A stretch of 64,000 bases of DNA from Marisa cornuarietis (GCA_004794655.1 SMMW01000640.1:476123-540122); one strand, 5' to 3'. Counted from the stretch's first letter, positions 22,316-36,200 are shown. The notes: a model not told the origin generated them from the sequence alone. Program-made: numbers and translations.

Positions 22316-22650
22316 CACAGTCCACACAATGCTCGTCCTTACCTTCCCCCTTCCCTCTTGCTACTTTACCCATCACTATTTTTCTCTGTTCCTGTTACTT
22401 GTTGCCTTTTGTTATCTGTTTTGTCAGTCCTGTCGTTTTCTTTCGTCCCCTGTGTTCTGTATCTACTTAGTCCACGTCCCTTCCCCGTTTTAAGCGCTAA
22501 GAGCATACTCTCTATGAGTGTGAATATGCGCTATAAAAATCTTCACTATTATTATTATTATTAAACTCGATAATGGACCTGCAAACGCCATCTTGAAACA
22601 ATAAAGAGACTTCATATGCTGAGACGTGTGGCGTATTGCATAGGTCGTAG

Positions 22651-23382
22651 ATGGCAGATGATATGAGGCGACTTTTGAATTCACCCCGAAGTGTTGTAGC
22701 CAGGCTGTCGCAAATGAATGTCGAGCTTGCAGCCCTCCTGTTTATGGAAGTAATGGAGGAAAATCCTTCAGTCACCACACCAGTCACAGTATCATCACTC
22801 GGGGACGTAAAAGGTCAGTGAACCATTTAAAATGTAAACAAGCAAGTAAAGCATACTTTTAGTAAAGCCATATTTAAATTCAAGTATTTAATTGTTTATT
22901 GTTTCTTCTCCTACAGATATTCTGTGAGGGTAGTGACATTAGGAACATTGTCTTTTGAAAGTCTGTTCTGTCACAGAGATGGGTCTATGCATGTAACATG
23001 TTCACTTACGATCTTTTTGCGTGCATGCAATGTTTCAGCAAGAGCACAGTTACAATGGGCATACAGGCCAGACATATTTGAGTTTTCCATGCCCATATAT
23101 TGGTCATAATTCATTTATATTTATTTTTCAGTAATTTCTCTCACTGAGATGTCCAACATACAGCAAGATGCCACTCCAACAAGGGAGCCCTATCAAGAAC
23201 AGCAAGGAATGTCCCAGGAGATTCCCGTGTGCAGGAAACGGAAGAGATCCAACAACGAATTGTCAAAGGAGCTGCAGAGTTATTTTGAAAGGAACCTAGC
23301 AATTCAGGAAGCAATGCTAGCAGAGCAGAAAAAAAGAACAAAACTGTTGGAAAAGTTGGTCGAGAACCTAAGGAAGAGTTAA
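22651..23382 (+). CDS. Small two-exon gene of unknown function (137 aa, coiled-coil C-terminus)
   Basis: Exon 1 (22651-22813) opens with MADDMRRLLNSPRSVVARLS and ends at a GTCAGT donor in phase 1. Exon 2 (23132-23382) follows a TTTATTTTTCAG acceptor, and the split codon restores one frame through to TAA. The total is 414 nt with no internal stop. The middle has a short basic stretch (CRKRKRS, a possible nuclear signal). The C-terminal 45 residues (KELQSYFERNLAIQEAMLAE, then QKKRTKLLEKL) are strongly helical and heptad-like, as in the tails of Myb/SANT-like or transposon-derived nuclear proteins; no DNA-binding domain is visible. A CGCCATCTTG motif (YY1-like) lies about 60 bp upstream, just after the LINE tail. 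An AATAAA occurs at 23952. I do not recognise the family. Confidence 0.55.
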
Positions 23383-26300
23383 AAATAATTTTTCTTTGAG
23401 ATTTTTCCATGATTTTAGTTCTTCTTTCTTGATTTTAGAAGATTGTAATCCTTTTTGGTTTTTCAAACTATTCAGTACACAAATTCAGCCAGTTCAATCT
23501 CATTTATGGTTCTGAGGGGTGGGGTCTGTGTGCAGACAACAATATTATCGAGAGATTCCATTTATTTGCTATGAAATGTTTTTTGAACGTGACAGCTAGA
23601 ACTCCAAATGGAATGATTTATGGTGAATGTGGTAGATACCCATTGTACATGCTTATGAGAGATGTATTGCATACTGGCTAAAATGCGCAACACACTACAA
23701 GAAACTCTCGTTTGTAAACTTGAATCCGACGACTTCCGCCATCTTGAAATGAAAGCGTAGGACCTCCTGGGGGTACTAGCTTTGCTAAACTAGGAGCTAG
23801 CTTTGCTACTGAGACTAATATATGTATTAAACAGTCCATGATACCGGATTTGGAATCCACTCCACGTTCTTAAATTTACGGTAACCGAAGACCGAACACT
23901 TGAAAAAAAACCCGCTGAACTCATTCTGCATTTTTGTTTCGCTTGCAAGCTAATAAAATTATGTTTGTGTGACACTGCTTTGAGTTTATGCCAATGAAAC
24001 TTTTTATGGTAATGTGCTCATGCTTATTATAACGTTTTGAAAGCATGAACAAAAGACTATCACATATGCTAGTGCTGTTTATCGCCAAGCTCTTTTAACA
24101 TATGGTACTTAGATTCTCTCATTGACAAATAATTAACCTTGTGCACTTGTGTATTTATTATTCAGTGTGTACTTTCATATTTCAAGCATTTTTATAGCAC
24201 CAGCTTGTAACGTTTGCTATATCATGTGACCATTTTGCACATTGGGTACACGTCTCTAAGATTTGTTACCAACATCTGCAATGTTTGTGTACATTGCACA
24301 GTAGTATATATCTCCTGAATTTTTGCTACCAGCTTGTATAATTTGTTCTGCCCCATATGCGTATATTGCAGTTGTGTACATTTATATCTCTTACATTTGT
24401 CTCTAATGTATTTTCTTTTTCTAATGTCTATATATATTACACAGTATGTAATTCTTGCATTTGTGTATCACCATAATTTGCTGTTCCTCATGTGATTACA
24501 TTGCTTTCATATCTCTTTATGTTCGTGGTTTTTTAATTCTCTTAAATATAATTTACATTGAGCCATCAAGTGAGAAATTTTGATTGTGTGACTTGATAGT
24601 TGTAATTATGTTGCCTGCAAATATTTAAAGGGAAGACGGTAGCACAAAACACTGCTGGCTTACGCGGCATTCCGTAAATTCCAGCCACTGTAAGAAAAGA
24701 AATTTGGAAAACCAAGAGCAAAAGCAGAAACAGAGATAGTTCTACAGTTTAAAACTTATGTTTATTTGACCTTACAGTTATTACAAAATTTACCATATTC
24801 AAATATGGGTTAGGACAGCAGTTCTCAACCTGTGTGGCACACCCCCTTGTCTGGGAGGTGTTACAAGTAAAAGGTTGAGAAAGCGGGGTTGGGAGCATCT
24901 ATTCCTCTCATTCATGTATTCCTACTGAAACTATGTGGAAAGACAAAAAAATATTACCATTCTTTAACCAGTGGCAATTGTACTTTGCTGATACAAGTTT
25001 TATATTACATGCCAGCATATAATTGTAAGAGACATTTTTTAAATAAATGTGAAAGTTGGAGTGTGTTGGTAGGAACATTCACAAAAAAATACTGATGAAA
25101 GAAGGTATACTTTCTACATTCTTTTTTTTGCATTGCAACTCACTAAGACCGTATCACCCACTTCTGGTTATGTGCATTCAGTGTGACAGCTCTGTTTCAA
25201 TTTGTTTGCTGATCTGTCACAATAACAGTGTCTACAGAAAGAAAACAGTCTGGTGCTAAATATGCCTTATATGGATGCAGTACCTGCAAGGGAAAGAACC
25301 AGGACTACTTTTTTTAACAGTACATTATGGACGAGAGATCAGGAAATCCGTTGAAGAGAAAGATGATGGTGGACCAGACTATCCCATTTCACCTAATTTT
25401 ACATATTCGCAGTCTAAGATCGAAGATTTACAGATCCTTCAATTTTAGCAAATACCCTTGCTTACAGTTGTGTTTCTGGTTGAACAAACCTTTTTTCTTT
25501 GGTGTAGAAGATTTGCATTTAGGGTGGTGAGTAACTGGTACACAGTGTCAAGGTGACACTTTCTGGCTTCGTGAAAAGTACGGTACCCAGGTGGGCAAGG
25601 GGAGTTTTTAATCAGACATGATTCACATCAGTATCTATCATTTAAGCACAACTTAACTTTTGACTTGCTTTTCACTTTAAGCAAAGCTGGATTTTTTTGT
25701 GGCTTGCAGTTTTCAGACATTTGACTATTGTCCACGAAGGAGAAAAGGTCGCTAGATGTAGCTGCACTGTTTAAATATAAACTTGGCATATGACTTCTTT
25801 TTCTTGCAATAAGAACTCTGCAAATTCAGTTATTATTTTGATCTAAATAATGTATCACTTTCTTTTCAAGTATTTCAGACAGGTCTGTTGGGCATGAGTG
25901 ACAATTCCTAAAAATTAAAACATCAGTTAATAATGAAGGTAATATCATGTTGGCAATCTGGTGGTTGAATGTTACAGCTCCCAATGTATGGGGTAAAACA
26001 TATCTAAGCTAAACATGTACAAAATCAAAACCATCTTCACCACAAAGTCGCTAGAAAATTTAAATAAGTGAAACAAAAGAAGAATCAAATACAGCGTTTC
26101 TCAACCTTTGATAATTGAAAAGATAACTGAAATCCGTATGTAAATGTACAACTGTGAGATCTTGTCTTTCCCTAATGATGATAGGATCCTGCAACCAGTT
26201 GTCTTTACTTATTCTGTCTGTATTTATTGTTATCTGTGTTACAAACTTTAGTCTGGCAACTTGCATGGTTCACCTTAAATGTCAATACTTATATGACACT

Positions 26301-27042
26301 TGTGGGGTTGTATCAAACACAGTAAGACACTAGAGTAATGCTAAACTATGCAAACGTGTATTATTATTATTATTATTGTGTGAAAACCTTTGTGTTTTGA
26401 GTCAGTATAGTCCAGCTAAAAAATCACTATTCCAGCTGATGCTTTGTGAGGAAGGAAACCCAAAAAAGTAATTTTCTTGTCTTGAAATTCTTGTCAGGTT
26501 TTACTTGATAGTCAGTTGGCTTGAATATAAAGTGTTTCCACCTTTTGATGATTTCTCATCACTGCCAACATAACAAATAGGTAGTGTGAGACATTTTGTC
26601 TTCTACCTTTGTGAGCCTATAAAGCAAGCCCTTCTCTCCATCAATTCCACCAAGGAGATGCTGTAACAAGGATAATGCTGATACAATAATGTTCACACAC
26701 ACACACACAAACAACACAGTCATCATTGTGTTCGCACTGCTATATTCAAAGCCTGCAACAATCTGATGGCACGTTGTCAGTACTACTATCAGCAGTATAT
26801 TCAGTCTGCAGATCTTAATCACACTGTCAAGATTTGTTGCCACCACTATAATTCACATTTTGCAGAGTATAGAAATTGTCAGTGGTGTTCACCAGAACAA
26901 ACTTTCACATCAATATTAAAGGCAGTCTCTGGAATACAGCAGCACATTATAAAAAAACCATGTGATCACTTGTACTCACACGTGCACATTCATTTGCTGT
27001 AACATATTCAATACAACATCCATTCATGCATACAGGAGATTC
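23383..27042. other. Intergenic, AT-rich
   Basis: No gene is recognised. It probably includes the 3' UTR of the 22651 gene (candidate AATAAA at 23952). It holds a short hAT-type inverted-repeat fragment (24816-24886), another hAT-like end, CAGCGTTTCTCAACCTTTG, near 26092, and an (ATT)n tract at 26360-26379. The 3' UTR of STOML2 should lie at the top end. Confidence 0.5.
24816..24886. mobile_element. Short hAT-type MITE-like fragment
   Basis: The left edge CAGCAGTTCTCAACCTGTG faces a right edge AAAAGGTTGAGAAAGCGG, about 70 bp apart. This resembles the ends of hAT-Charlie-like elements with the interior removed. The right terminal bases are degraded and no clean 8-bp duplication is seen. Confidence 0.4.
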
Positions 27043-30000
27043 TCAGTGCTGGTCGCTGCGATCTGATGGTTGACGTGAGCCTTTGCTCAACTCCTTCTCT
27101 ACATAGCTACTAGTGGTTTCACCGGCAATATCCAGCTGTTGAGAGCCGGTGTCACCAGCAGACCCACTTCCAGACCTGCTGCTGAGCTCCTGGCTGTCTT
27201 GTAGCTGGGTATTCCTGTTGGCCAAACTGGTGTAGATGGTCATAGCCTAAACAATACAAAGTTAAAAAAACTATAGACAGTTGTTCGGATGAAAGAAAAG
27301 TTTCATTGCACAGAATAATACATACATATGTAATAATTACTTTGATGACATTATTAAAAAGAATTATTGTTTCTTTGATGAAACTGCATACCACTGTTCA
27401 TAAATTTATGTGAACTTAATCTGCTTGGTAGTTATATGCCTTTTGCTTCTACAGTGTAACTGTTGTAGACATTGTGCATTATACTATTGAAAGCAGGAAG
27501 GGGACAGTTGTTTGAGGCTAAACCAGCAACTAAGACCAGGGCAAAAGTAGCCGGCCCTGTAAACAAATGCCACATGCAGAGAGACAACAGTGTGCGTGAG
27601 ACAAGATCTGAACCCAGGACACCAAATCACACCCAATCTTCACTGTACTGGTGACAGATGCCACCAGACCACCCTTGTGCATTATACATGTAGCATGTAC
27701 TTATATAATGTAATATAAAAGTTTATGAATATAAAAAAATATGAAAAACTGGCACACAACATGGAATTCTAGGGTCATGAATGCAACATCACTATTAAAC
27801 AGCTTCTGCGGTTGATGTATGTAAAAAACGTAGTAATTATAGTTGGTTTCTTCCTAATAAAAAATGACAACAGTGAGTTCAGACCTGTGCAACCATAGAA
27901 GAGACATCACCAGTGTTGGAAGGCATAATCAAGGTGTTTGTGGTTTTGGCCAGCTGACTGAACGCTGCCACATACTGCTCAGCTACATTCATACCAACTG
28001 CATTCAGACCATTCTGAAAACCACATTAACAACTAATTTTAACAGTTTAATTCTGCTTTGTTGTCCTTTATAAAAAATTATGGCACCACAAAAATAGTGC
28101 TTTGTATTGTGTAATATATTCTCATTAGCATATCTTGTACAAGAATTCCAAGTGGCTCGTGTTGTTTGATTAGCATCTGTGCAATTTTAGAAAATACCTA
28201 TAGGACAAAACTGCTTGGTACCTGTAAACGATTATGCACACATTTTGTTATGAGTGCAACTCTGCTATTAATGAACAAGTCTAAGTTGTTTATTAACATT
28301 TGTGCTATTTATAGGTATACCTATACCCACCTTCTGTGAAAGTGCTTTAGCTACAACATCTACAGAGGTTGCCTTTGCACGGGCTCTGGCAATGAGGGCC
28401 TCAGCATCACCTGACATGGAGGAATTATGCTGACAGCCATTCATAGTGATCACACACGACATGAACAGGCTATCAATATCAGAAAATGGGAAAACTTATC
28501 GAGTTCTACTCTTGAGCACACACACATACACACTGGACAATAAATTATTTGTTACATTCCTGAGTGGTGTTTTCAACAGTCAACATGAAGAAGTGACGAT
28601 CAGATGCAATAAATGCAACATGCCTGAATGACTATATATTAAAATTGTACTCAAGAAAACTGTCTTTTGAGAAAAAAAATTGAAACTGTGAGCTATAGCC
28701 AAATAATCTTTTTCACTCAATTATGATGGAAGTAAACAATACTGACGACACTTTTGATTTTTTCTTTTGTTTTTGACCCAAGAACAATCTCTAATACAGA
28801 AAAGAACAGACTTTCCTGAGTAGACCTTCAGCCCATTTCATAGGGTAAATGCTCTATAAATATACTCAGACATTAACTCTTTGGTCATACATAACTAAGA
28901 AGCATAAACAGTATATATGCACACAAACTGTTAATAATTACAACGGCATTGTCTATTGTTCCGGTAATACAATACTCTCATTCAAGAAGCATCTATACAA
29001 ATTTGAAATGCTTAACAAATAGCGATAGATTGAATAAAATTTCAGCATTTGTTTACTAAGTAACATAGCCAACTTAAAACTAGAAGGCCACCTACGGAAC
29101 TTAATGGGTATGAATTTCTCTTGTATGTTATTGTGTGCTGGGCAAATAAAGAGGAAATGTAATTCTGACTCTTCAGTATCATGACGGAATGGACAGTTAT
29201 GATCCAAAACAACAGAGCAAACTAGATGTCTTAGGACATGCGATTTTATAGGTGAGATGCCTAACCTAAATCTGGTCAGGATGCTTCTAACACCAGCATT
29301 TGATAAGCTATATAAATGTACAATGACTGAGAAGGAAGATTTAAAAAAGATCGATACAGTTCATGATATTCTTTGGTCATAATTTCAAGTTGCCAATCTT
29401 GAAGTCTCTTTCTAAAAGCTGTAATAAACGGACAACCCCTTGGTCCTGTCAGACATGTCTAAAGCCATAACAAAATAGGAGAAAACACATTGAAGAGGCC
29501 CAACTAGACAATCTCTCATACAAGAAAAAGAAGTGTTGCTTTCCAAAGCTGAATCAATTTTGTATGGTTACTTCCCCTGAAATCTATTTTCTGTTAAACG
29601 AAAAAGGGCACTAAGAAACAATTGCCAGTACTTGCAAGGTCTCAGCTGAGATGAGATGCAAATAATTATGTAATATTTAGTCTGTGGGTGAAAATAATCT
29701 TATACAGTCATATAAAGATGACAATAGTGCTTAGTTTGCATCTAAAAGGAATAATGTACTTTAATCTGGAAAAGTGTGATTCATTCATTAAGTTCCACAA
29801 GATAGGTTCATTTATTCATTCAGTTATATGATAAGACTGTATAGCTACATGCTTGAACAATTTCTTTCACAACTGTTCAATAACTATTTTTCACACTTAA
29901 AATTACAATTAAAATCAGAGCAAATATTAAAGATAAAAACATTTTTGGTACTTCAATTATTCTTTAAAAGGCATGCATCCATGCACTGATTGGGCACTGT

Positions 30001-33000
30001 GTTTAGCAAGAAGAATGGTTGCTATCATTACTGCATTAGTGTACACTAAAAGAAATGATGAAATATCCCACCTACCCTGAGCCTGGTTGATTTGTTCTGC
30101 TTTGAAAGCCTCAGAGTTGAGAATGCGAGCTTGTTTCTTGCCCTCGGCTATGTTAATTTCTGCTTCTCGTATACCTATCATTCAACACAACAAACATGTG
30201 TCAGTCCTAGGTAATACTATTCAGATTAAGGGGAGGTGAACTGAAGGCATACACATTTACAATCTAATTAATAATTTTTATGAAAATATTTCAACTGGAA
30301 GCTTGCAGTCCAGCTTATAAAGAGAACAATAAAAAGAAACAAAAGTATAAATTGTCTTAGAGAAAGATACCCTCTGATTCTAATATGGCTGCTCGCTTCT
30401 TCCGCTCTGCTTCAACCTGCATCTGCATTGCTTCTTGTACTCGTGAAGGGAGCTTGATATCACCTGGAAAATGTATGTCAGCAATTAAATCACTCTTCCA
30501 TTCTCATCTTAAGTAGCAAGACACAGCATTATCAGTCTTGCCACTCACATTAACATTCACACACACAACTCAAAGTGCCACCTCATCTTTATGCTAGAAT
30601 AAAAATACTGTCACAGAAACTTCAGCTGAAGTTACAAAACAAAATACAATGGTCAAATAGTTGTTTTCAATGAAGAATCTATGATAAAGCATAATATAAA
30701 CCTTTTCATAAGAAATGTAAAGTTAAAAATAACTGAAAGCTAAGAATGTATTTGCCATAGAGCATGCTCTATGTAAATGCACACATGCTGAAAGAAATGT
30801 GTAGGTCTCTGTATGATTTTTTATTAATATACATACGAATCTCGTAACGAAGACACACAATGCCCCAAGCTTCTGAAGCCTTGTTGATTGCCTCTGTGGA
30901 GAATCAATGTAAGTTATATAGCTGATACTCATTGTCTTCAGTTTTTGTCTAAAGCAGGAAAATATTTGTCAAGAGAACTTAACACCTTCCCCACTACAAA
31001 AGCACGCAACTTATACACATATGTCACAATATTTATAGGTGTGATACAGGCAACAAAATACTAACTGGAAGGAAAGTAACAAAAACTGTTCTGCAAGGTT
31101 TTGAAAATGATCTGTCATCATATCTTGCTTTACATAAAAAAGCTTGCTTACATGACATGCACATTTTCTGACATCAATTTGTCTGTAACCTTCAATAGCC
31201 CTTTGCCAAGAAATCTTCAAGTGGTCATAAAAAACTTCAACTTCATGTCATCACAAGATCAATTTTTATTACTACTTACCAACAATTGCAATGTTGAGGG
31301 ATTCTCGTTCTCTGAATACGTTGTCTAATGTAATTTTACCAATTTCTGATCGCATAGTGGTCTGGGCTAGCTGGGTAATTGCATACTCTGGATCTTCCAC
31401 TCCATATGATGCCTTTAAAAAATAGCAGCAGAGCAAGTTTGTAGAATAAAATAGATCAGCTGGTCAAAGCAAAGAAAGCAGCATTTTATACCAATGATGA
31501 TAATAATTTAGCACAAGAAAACATGATGCTGAAAATGTACTTAGCTTTTATCACCTTATTAGAAGAATGTGGGTTAGTTTTGACTATGCAAAGAAAGCAA
31601 TTCGACATTTTCAGAGATTATCTGCTTCACTGAGTGGAATTAAAATTATAAAAAAGCAGCTAAGCAATTTAAAAGTACTTTTGACAAGACAAAAAGAAAT
31701 CAATCACAGAAAATAGAAAAAAACAATATATTACCTTGTAAGGATCCATAACTCTCAGATAAAGAATACCATCCATTGTCAGTGTTACATTATCTGAAAA
31801 CAAAAATGATGGATGCTAATCTTGATCACAAAACAAAGCCTTGTTGAAGCCCTCAATCTCACCATCTTTATTGTTTAGTTCTACACTTTCAGTCCTGTTT
31901 ACCGATAGTATGTTTTCAGTACCTGCATACAAGTAGTAATTTATAATAAATAAGACATTTGAACAACACTGACAATGCTATTCTAAATGATGTTATTGAA
32001 AATATTCTAGCCCCATATGTCAGCAGTCCATTAATGAATACTTCTTGATCAGCTGTTTCTCTCTGCCTTCTTTGACTTAATCCAAAAATTATTTCATTTA
32101 TTTTACTGTCTAGAACAAAATTTGTATGATTATTGGCAGGATGTGAAACATACCAACAGTGATGGCAGCTTGTTGAGGAACATCAATGGCTATTTCCTTG
32201 AGACTCTGAACGTATTTGATCGAGTCCACAACTGGGATGCATAAGTTCAAGCCCTTTAAAGCGAAAATTCATATAAACGGAAGGGTAAAACTCATCAATG
32301 TTGCAGAGGACATGCACTATTTCTATTTTAATTATAGTTTCTGTTTGTTTTTATTTTCCAATCAATATGTGCTGACAGAAAATGATGTTCCACTAAGTAA
32401 AAGATTACCAACCCAAACTTAAAACATTTTACTGTTACAAAAAAATCTGCTCCACTGAAAATGATTAAACATTTTCTTAAGTATATGACATGGCACAATC
32501 CCAAAAATCCCCAGCAGCAAAATAAAAAACAGAACCGCAAGAAAATCAGAGTAATGTTGTTAAAATTTTTAAGAGAGTGGTAATCACAGGTTCAAGGACT
32601 CTGTGATATTTTCCAAAACGCTCGATGATCCAGGCTTCCTGCTGAGGTACAAACAAAACAGCTGTGTTTAATGGCAGACGTGATCGTAGTCGCACTTGTT
32701 GCTGACACAGATAATGCAGTCCCTAAAAAAAGATAAAATTGATAAGCATTATGCCAGAACTGAAACATTTAAACTTAAATTGAATGAATTTATAAATGTG
32801 AAGTTATTATAATCTACAGCACAGCAAACTGTTATGGAATGCTTACGTTAAGTTCTTTCTTCATTTCAAAGCAGAAATTATAGCTACAAAAAGTAAAAAT
32901 GATGGAGAAACTTTAAAATGAGGTTTAAGAAATATAATAAGCGTAGACTGGTAACTCATTATATGAAAACAACCATTTGTTTGCTTATCAGTTAACCCTG

Positions 33001-33276
33001 TGGCTTAAAGCTGCTGCAAGACTTGGCAAACACGTTTCATTACAAAACAAATCAGGTACTGAATGAAGATATGCTGTCTTGCTGGGAATAAAAATAAAAA
33101 TGTAAAAGAAAAGAAAGTCTGGAAAGAACACATCTTATATTTTTATTAAGCACCTACAACAACTGCTGTGAAATGTTAGCCACCTATTTCGTAAGATCAT
33201 TGCACGATACACTGATTACTTTGAGCGACCCTACCTCGAGCGATCGAAGCGTTCCTGTCCTCGCTAAACGAAACAT
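27043..33276 (-). CDS. Stomatin-like protein 2, mitochondrial (SPFH/prohibitin family), complete, 11 exons
   Basis: STOML2 is an inner-membrane-associated SPFH scaffold in mitochondria that binds cardiolipin and prohibitins and stabilises respiratory complexes and the i-AAA protease hub. Exons: 33235-33276, 32588-32722, 32154-32253, 31735-31793, 31280-31412, 30837-30893, 30371-30463, 30076-30174, 28331-28410, 27885-28013, 27043-27246, totalling 1131 nt (376 aa; human 356). All phases match. MFRLARTGTLRSL is a good mitochondrial presequence. SPFH landmarks are LFVPQQEAWIIERFGKYHRV, YVQSLKEIAIDVPQQAAIT, LAQTTMRSEIGKITLD and FRERESLN; then AEGKKQARILNSEA in the coiled-coil, NVAEQYVAAFSQLAKTTNT and MPSNTGDVSSMVAQ in the C-terminal region. 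The last exon is a Ser-rich tail. The exon 10 donor, GTCTGA, is weak but phase-consistent. Introns contain a SINE-like and a LINE fragment. Confidence 0.97.
27480..27675 (-). mobile_element. Probable tRNA-derived SINE in a STOML2 intron
   Basis: On minus, GGTGGCATCTGTCACCAGTA resembles an A-box region, and CCTGGGTTCAGATCTTG about 45 bp on resembles a B box (GGTTCRANNC). A unique body with GGGCCGGCTACTTTTGCCC follows. The position relative to the boxes fits a tRNA-headed SINE, but no tail or flanking duplication was established. Confidence 0.45.
28953..29480 (-). mobile_element. LINE C-terminal fragment (zinc-finger end), STOML2 intron
   Basis: The minus frame from about 29280 reads RLGISPIKSHVLRHLVCSVV, then DHNCPFRHDTEESELHFLF, ICPAHNNIQEKFIP and RRWPSSFKLAMLL. 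This is the C-terminal C..C/H...C module and tail seen after RT in many animal LINEs. Sequence upstream to about 29480 is related but contains stops. It is a decayed 5'-truncated copy between STOML2 exons 9 and 8. Confidence 0.7.
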
Positions 33277-36200
33277 TTTAACAAGCAAAGTTAAATAAAA
33301 TTAACTCGCTTAACACTCTGTTTAGTTAATCGTTAGCGACCAGTTGCAATCTCTATCGGTAGCATACAACACAAAAACATGAAGACGCTGAGCCTTCGGC
33401 GTGACTTTCGTGCAGACAACCTTACAGACACTTCCGGTGTGTCAGGATAGGCTACTCTGCTAGAAGTTCTCGTTACATTTGTGTAATTACTTCCCTTGGA
33501 AGGAATTTGATAAAATTTATTGTTATTAATTTTGTTTAACCTGGTTGGCATTTCATTTTATTCGTGCCAGTAACCTTGTTTGAAGAGCTGTCAGGAAAGA
33601 AAGAAGAGCAAATGAAAAGGAGTAAAGTTTACCAAATTACCAATTTTCCTCATGCATTTATAATACTCATTTTGATATCGTAATAGCCTTCCGCCTACAT
33701 ACAAAATTTATTGCTAAAAAAAGATCCGTTTTAATAATAAAATTGTGGTTGAGGCTGAGGAGAATAGAAACTATCAAACATAACAGAGTTAATTAAACTG
33801 GCCGTACTATATGGGCTATCCTTGCCGCTCAGATGGGGTGGCTTACCACTTACCTTCTGGAGGGACAAGGGATGAGGAAAGGAATGAAAGTATTGATCTG
33901 TGTAGTGTGCGTGCGTAAAAGAGAGAGAGAATTTATAGCTCATCAAATTATCGTTCAGGGTTGTGTTATGTAGTAATGTAATAATCAAAATCGTGTTGTG
34001 TTGCTATCTGACGTTATCTGACAAACAAACAGAGTTTAAACGGGGGAACCTTAATTGACACCAGGGCGTTTGACTGTGACGCTGGGGATTGTTTGCCTCA
34101 TGCCAGTTAAAATGAGCTTGTTGTTTAGAGACTTTACGCGAAAACATGCCAAATTTCCCAGAAATGTATGTCAAATTTCCCCAAGGTTATTTGGGCAATT
34201 CCCGAACATCAGCACTTCGATCCCCGCTAATGGCGTACGAGATCTCCGATTATTAAATAAAGTTTTGGCTGAGATAACAGGTGCATTAGTATTTCACTCA
34301 AAAGTCTTTAAAGCTGTTGCTTTTATGTAAAATTCCACTTTGAACAGTTAAATAACAAGAAAATTTTGTAGAGATACTGGACTGAAAAAAGATGTCCTAA
34401 TATAAATATTTCAAGTCACTTTTATATTGAGATGACCACAGACATCTATGATCTGTGGCGATGACACCCACACGGAATGTCTATCCGTGTATGACAGGTA
34501 ACTCTCAATACACTAATATATAGTCACCATTTACATATAAGCACATTCAGACAAACGAGTATCTAAACAAATATTTTCAATGGCGTACTGAACTTTCTTT
34601 ATTGATCCAAATCCAACAATGTGTGGACAAGAAAATAACTGTCGTATTCCTCTTTTGAGCGAGTCATTAGACAAAAATTTTAATAATATGTTTACGGCAC
34701 TACATTGTACACTACTGAAGAGTTTAGCAAGCAGCTGTCTTGCTGTATCTCAAGATAAGGAGTTTAGCAAGCTGCAGCTGTCTTGCTGCATGAAAAGTCT
34801 GAAAATGTTGTACCCACAAGGGCTGTTACAGTCTTTTTTGCCCGAGATAATTTTTTTTTTCGTTTGGTTCAAATCATTTGCCATGTTTACTTACAAAGTT
34901 CATATTATGAATTTAAAAAAAATTGGATCGTTATTATCGTATAGAAAACATGCATATGCTTTAAAACGATACTTAAATTCACATATTTATTCGCCAGGCA
35001 CCATCATGATGTAGCTGTCTGCTCGAAATACAAACTTAAACATCTTTTCATTTAAAACCTCACCAACAGCTTGCAAACTGTCACTTAGGTTGGTCTTCAG
35101 CTACCTGATGATGATGCTCAGGTTATTTAACAGGTGACTTTACAGACGACTCATCTCAAAACAGATAAAGCAGTCGGCATTATAAGCGACCAAGGAACTA
35201 ATTAAAAAGTGAATATTGTGGCTTGTCGGTTAATGGCAGACACAGCTGTGGAGCTCAGCAAAGGGACTGTACATGGCAATCAGTTCGGCACACGTGTACA
35301 GGTGACAGCAGGGCGACGTCAGGTACGTGAGGTCATCTTCCCGCATCTTCTTAGCCTCCTACAGACGATAATCTCATCTTCCAGTCGTCGTTCAGCTTTG
35401 TGCTTGCCTTTCTGTCCTGCTATGATCGGTGCACGTGTGTTGCCCCTGGCTTGAACAGTCTGTGTTCGCGTATTTTGTGTTGATGCGCTTACATGGTGTG
35501 TAAGCCTGTGTGTAATTACTTGTATCAACCTGCATACATAGAAAGCCTGTGTGTAATTACTTGTGTGGTGGTGTGATCAGCAGATGACTGTTCACTACTT
35601 GTGTCAGTCTGTAGCTGTAGTAGTGTAATCATCATCAGACAACTATTCATTACCTGTCCGAAAGAAGTAAAGCGCCGTGTTAGCAAAGGATGTATGGAAA
35701 ACTACGGCTTTTCTAGAACACTCTCAAATGAAAATGGTCTGATTACGAACTGTTTGCTGGACCAGTTTGTGAGACTTTAAAGAACAAGGTCGTCTGAAGC
35801 CACTGCCAGGCGTCGGCCAAATGGTGAACATAAACCAGTTGTTCACCTGATCAATGTTACCAGTGACGAGTCGTTCATCAGGATAACGCGCTGCCACTCG
35901 CACTCCCACCAGGTGACAACATTAAACATAGGACAGCCGACCCCCTGGCAGCAAATACTTAAATATGTCAGCATTTCATGTATAAGAACAATGACACGCT
36001 CGAATGGTTTATTTCCCAACGACACGCTCGCTGTTAGCAACACTGGTGGCGGACGCTGCAGGGGACGAGACGTGAGTGATGCTCAGTCATCTGTCTTCCG
36101 CAGGCTGCTACGTGCCGCACTGAGCCTGGAGCCGAACATAAACACAAGGCTCGCAATCCCTGCCGCCAGACGGCGTACATGAGTCATAGCCTCGTGTGAT

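Larger units (their letters stand above)
19740..22565 (+). mobile_element. 5'-truncated CR1/L2-like LINE with (ATT)n tail
   Basis: It contains the C-terminal half of an AP-type endonuclease, a linker, a full reverse transcriptase, and a 250-bp 3' UTR ending GCGCTATAAAAATCTTCACT then (ATT)n. Loss of the endonuclease N-terminus marks the truncation at about 19740, though the exact edge is uncertain. Coding is broken by frameshifts near 20850 and 20940. It fills nearly all the space between the CDK7 start (19481) and the small gene at 22651. Confidence 0.92.

Noticed and set aside
34055..35014. Plus-strand frames of 91 and 131 codons between STOML2 and the vWA gene
   Set aside because: AT-rich, no motifs, no splice support; compatible with chance.
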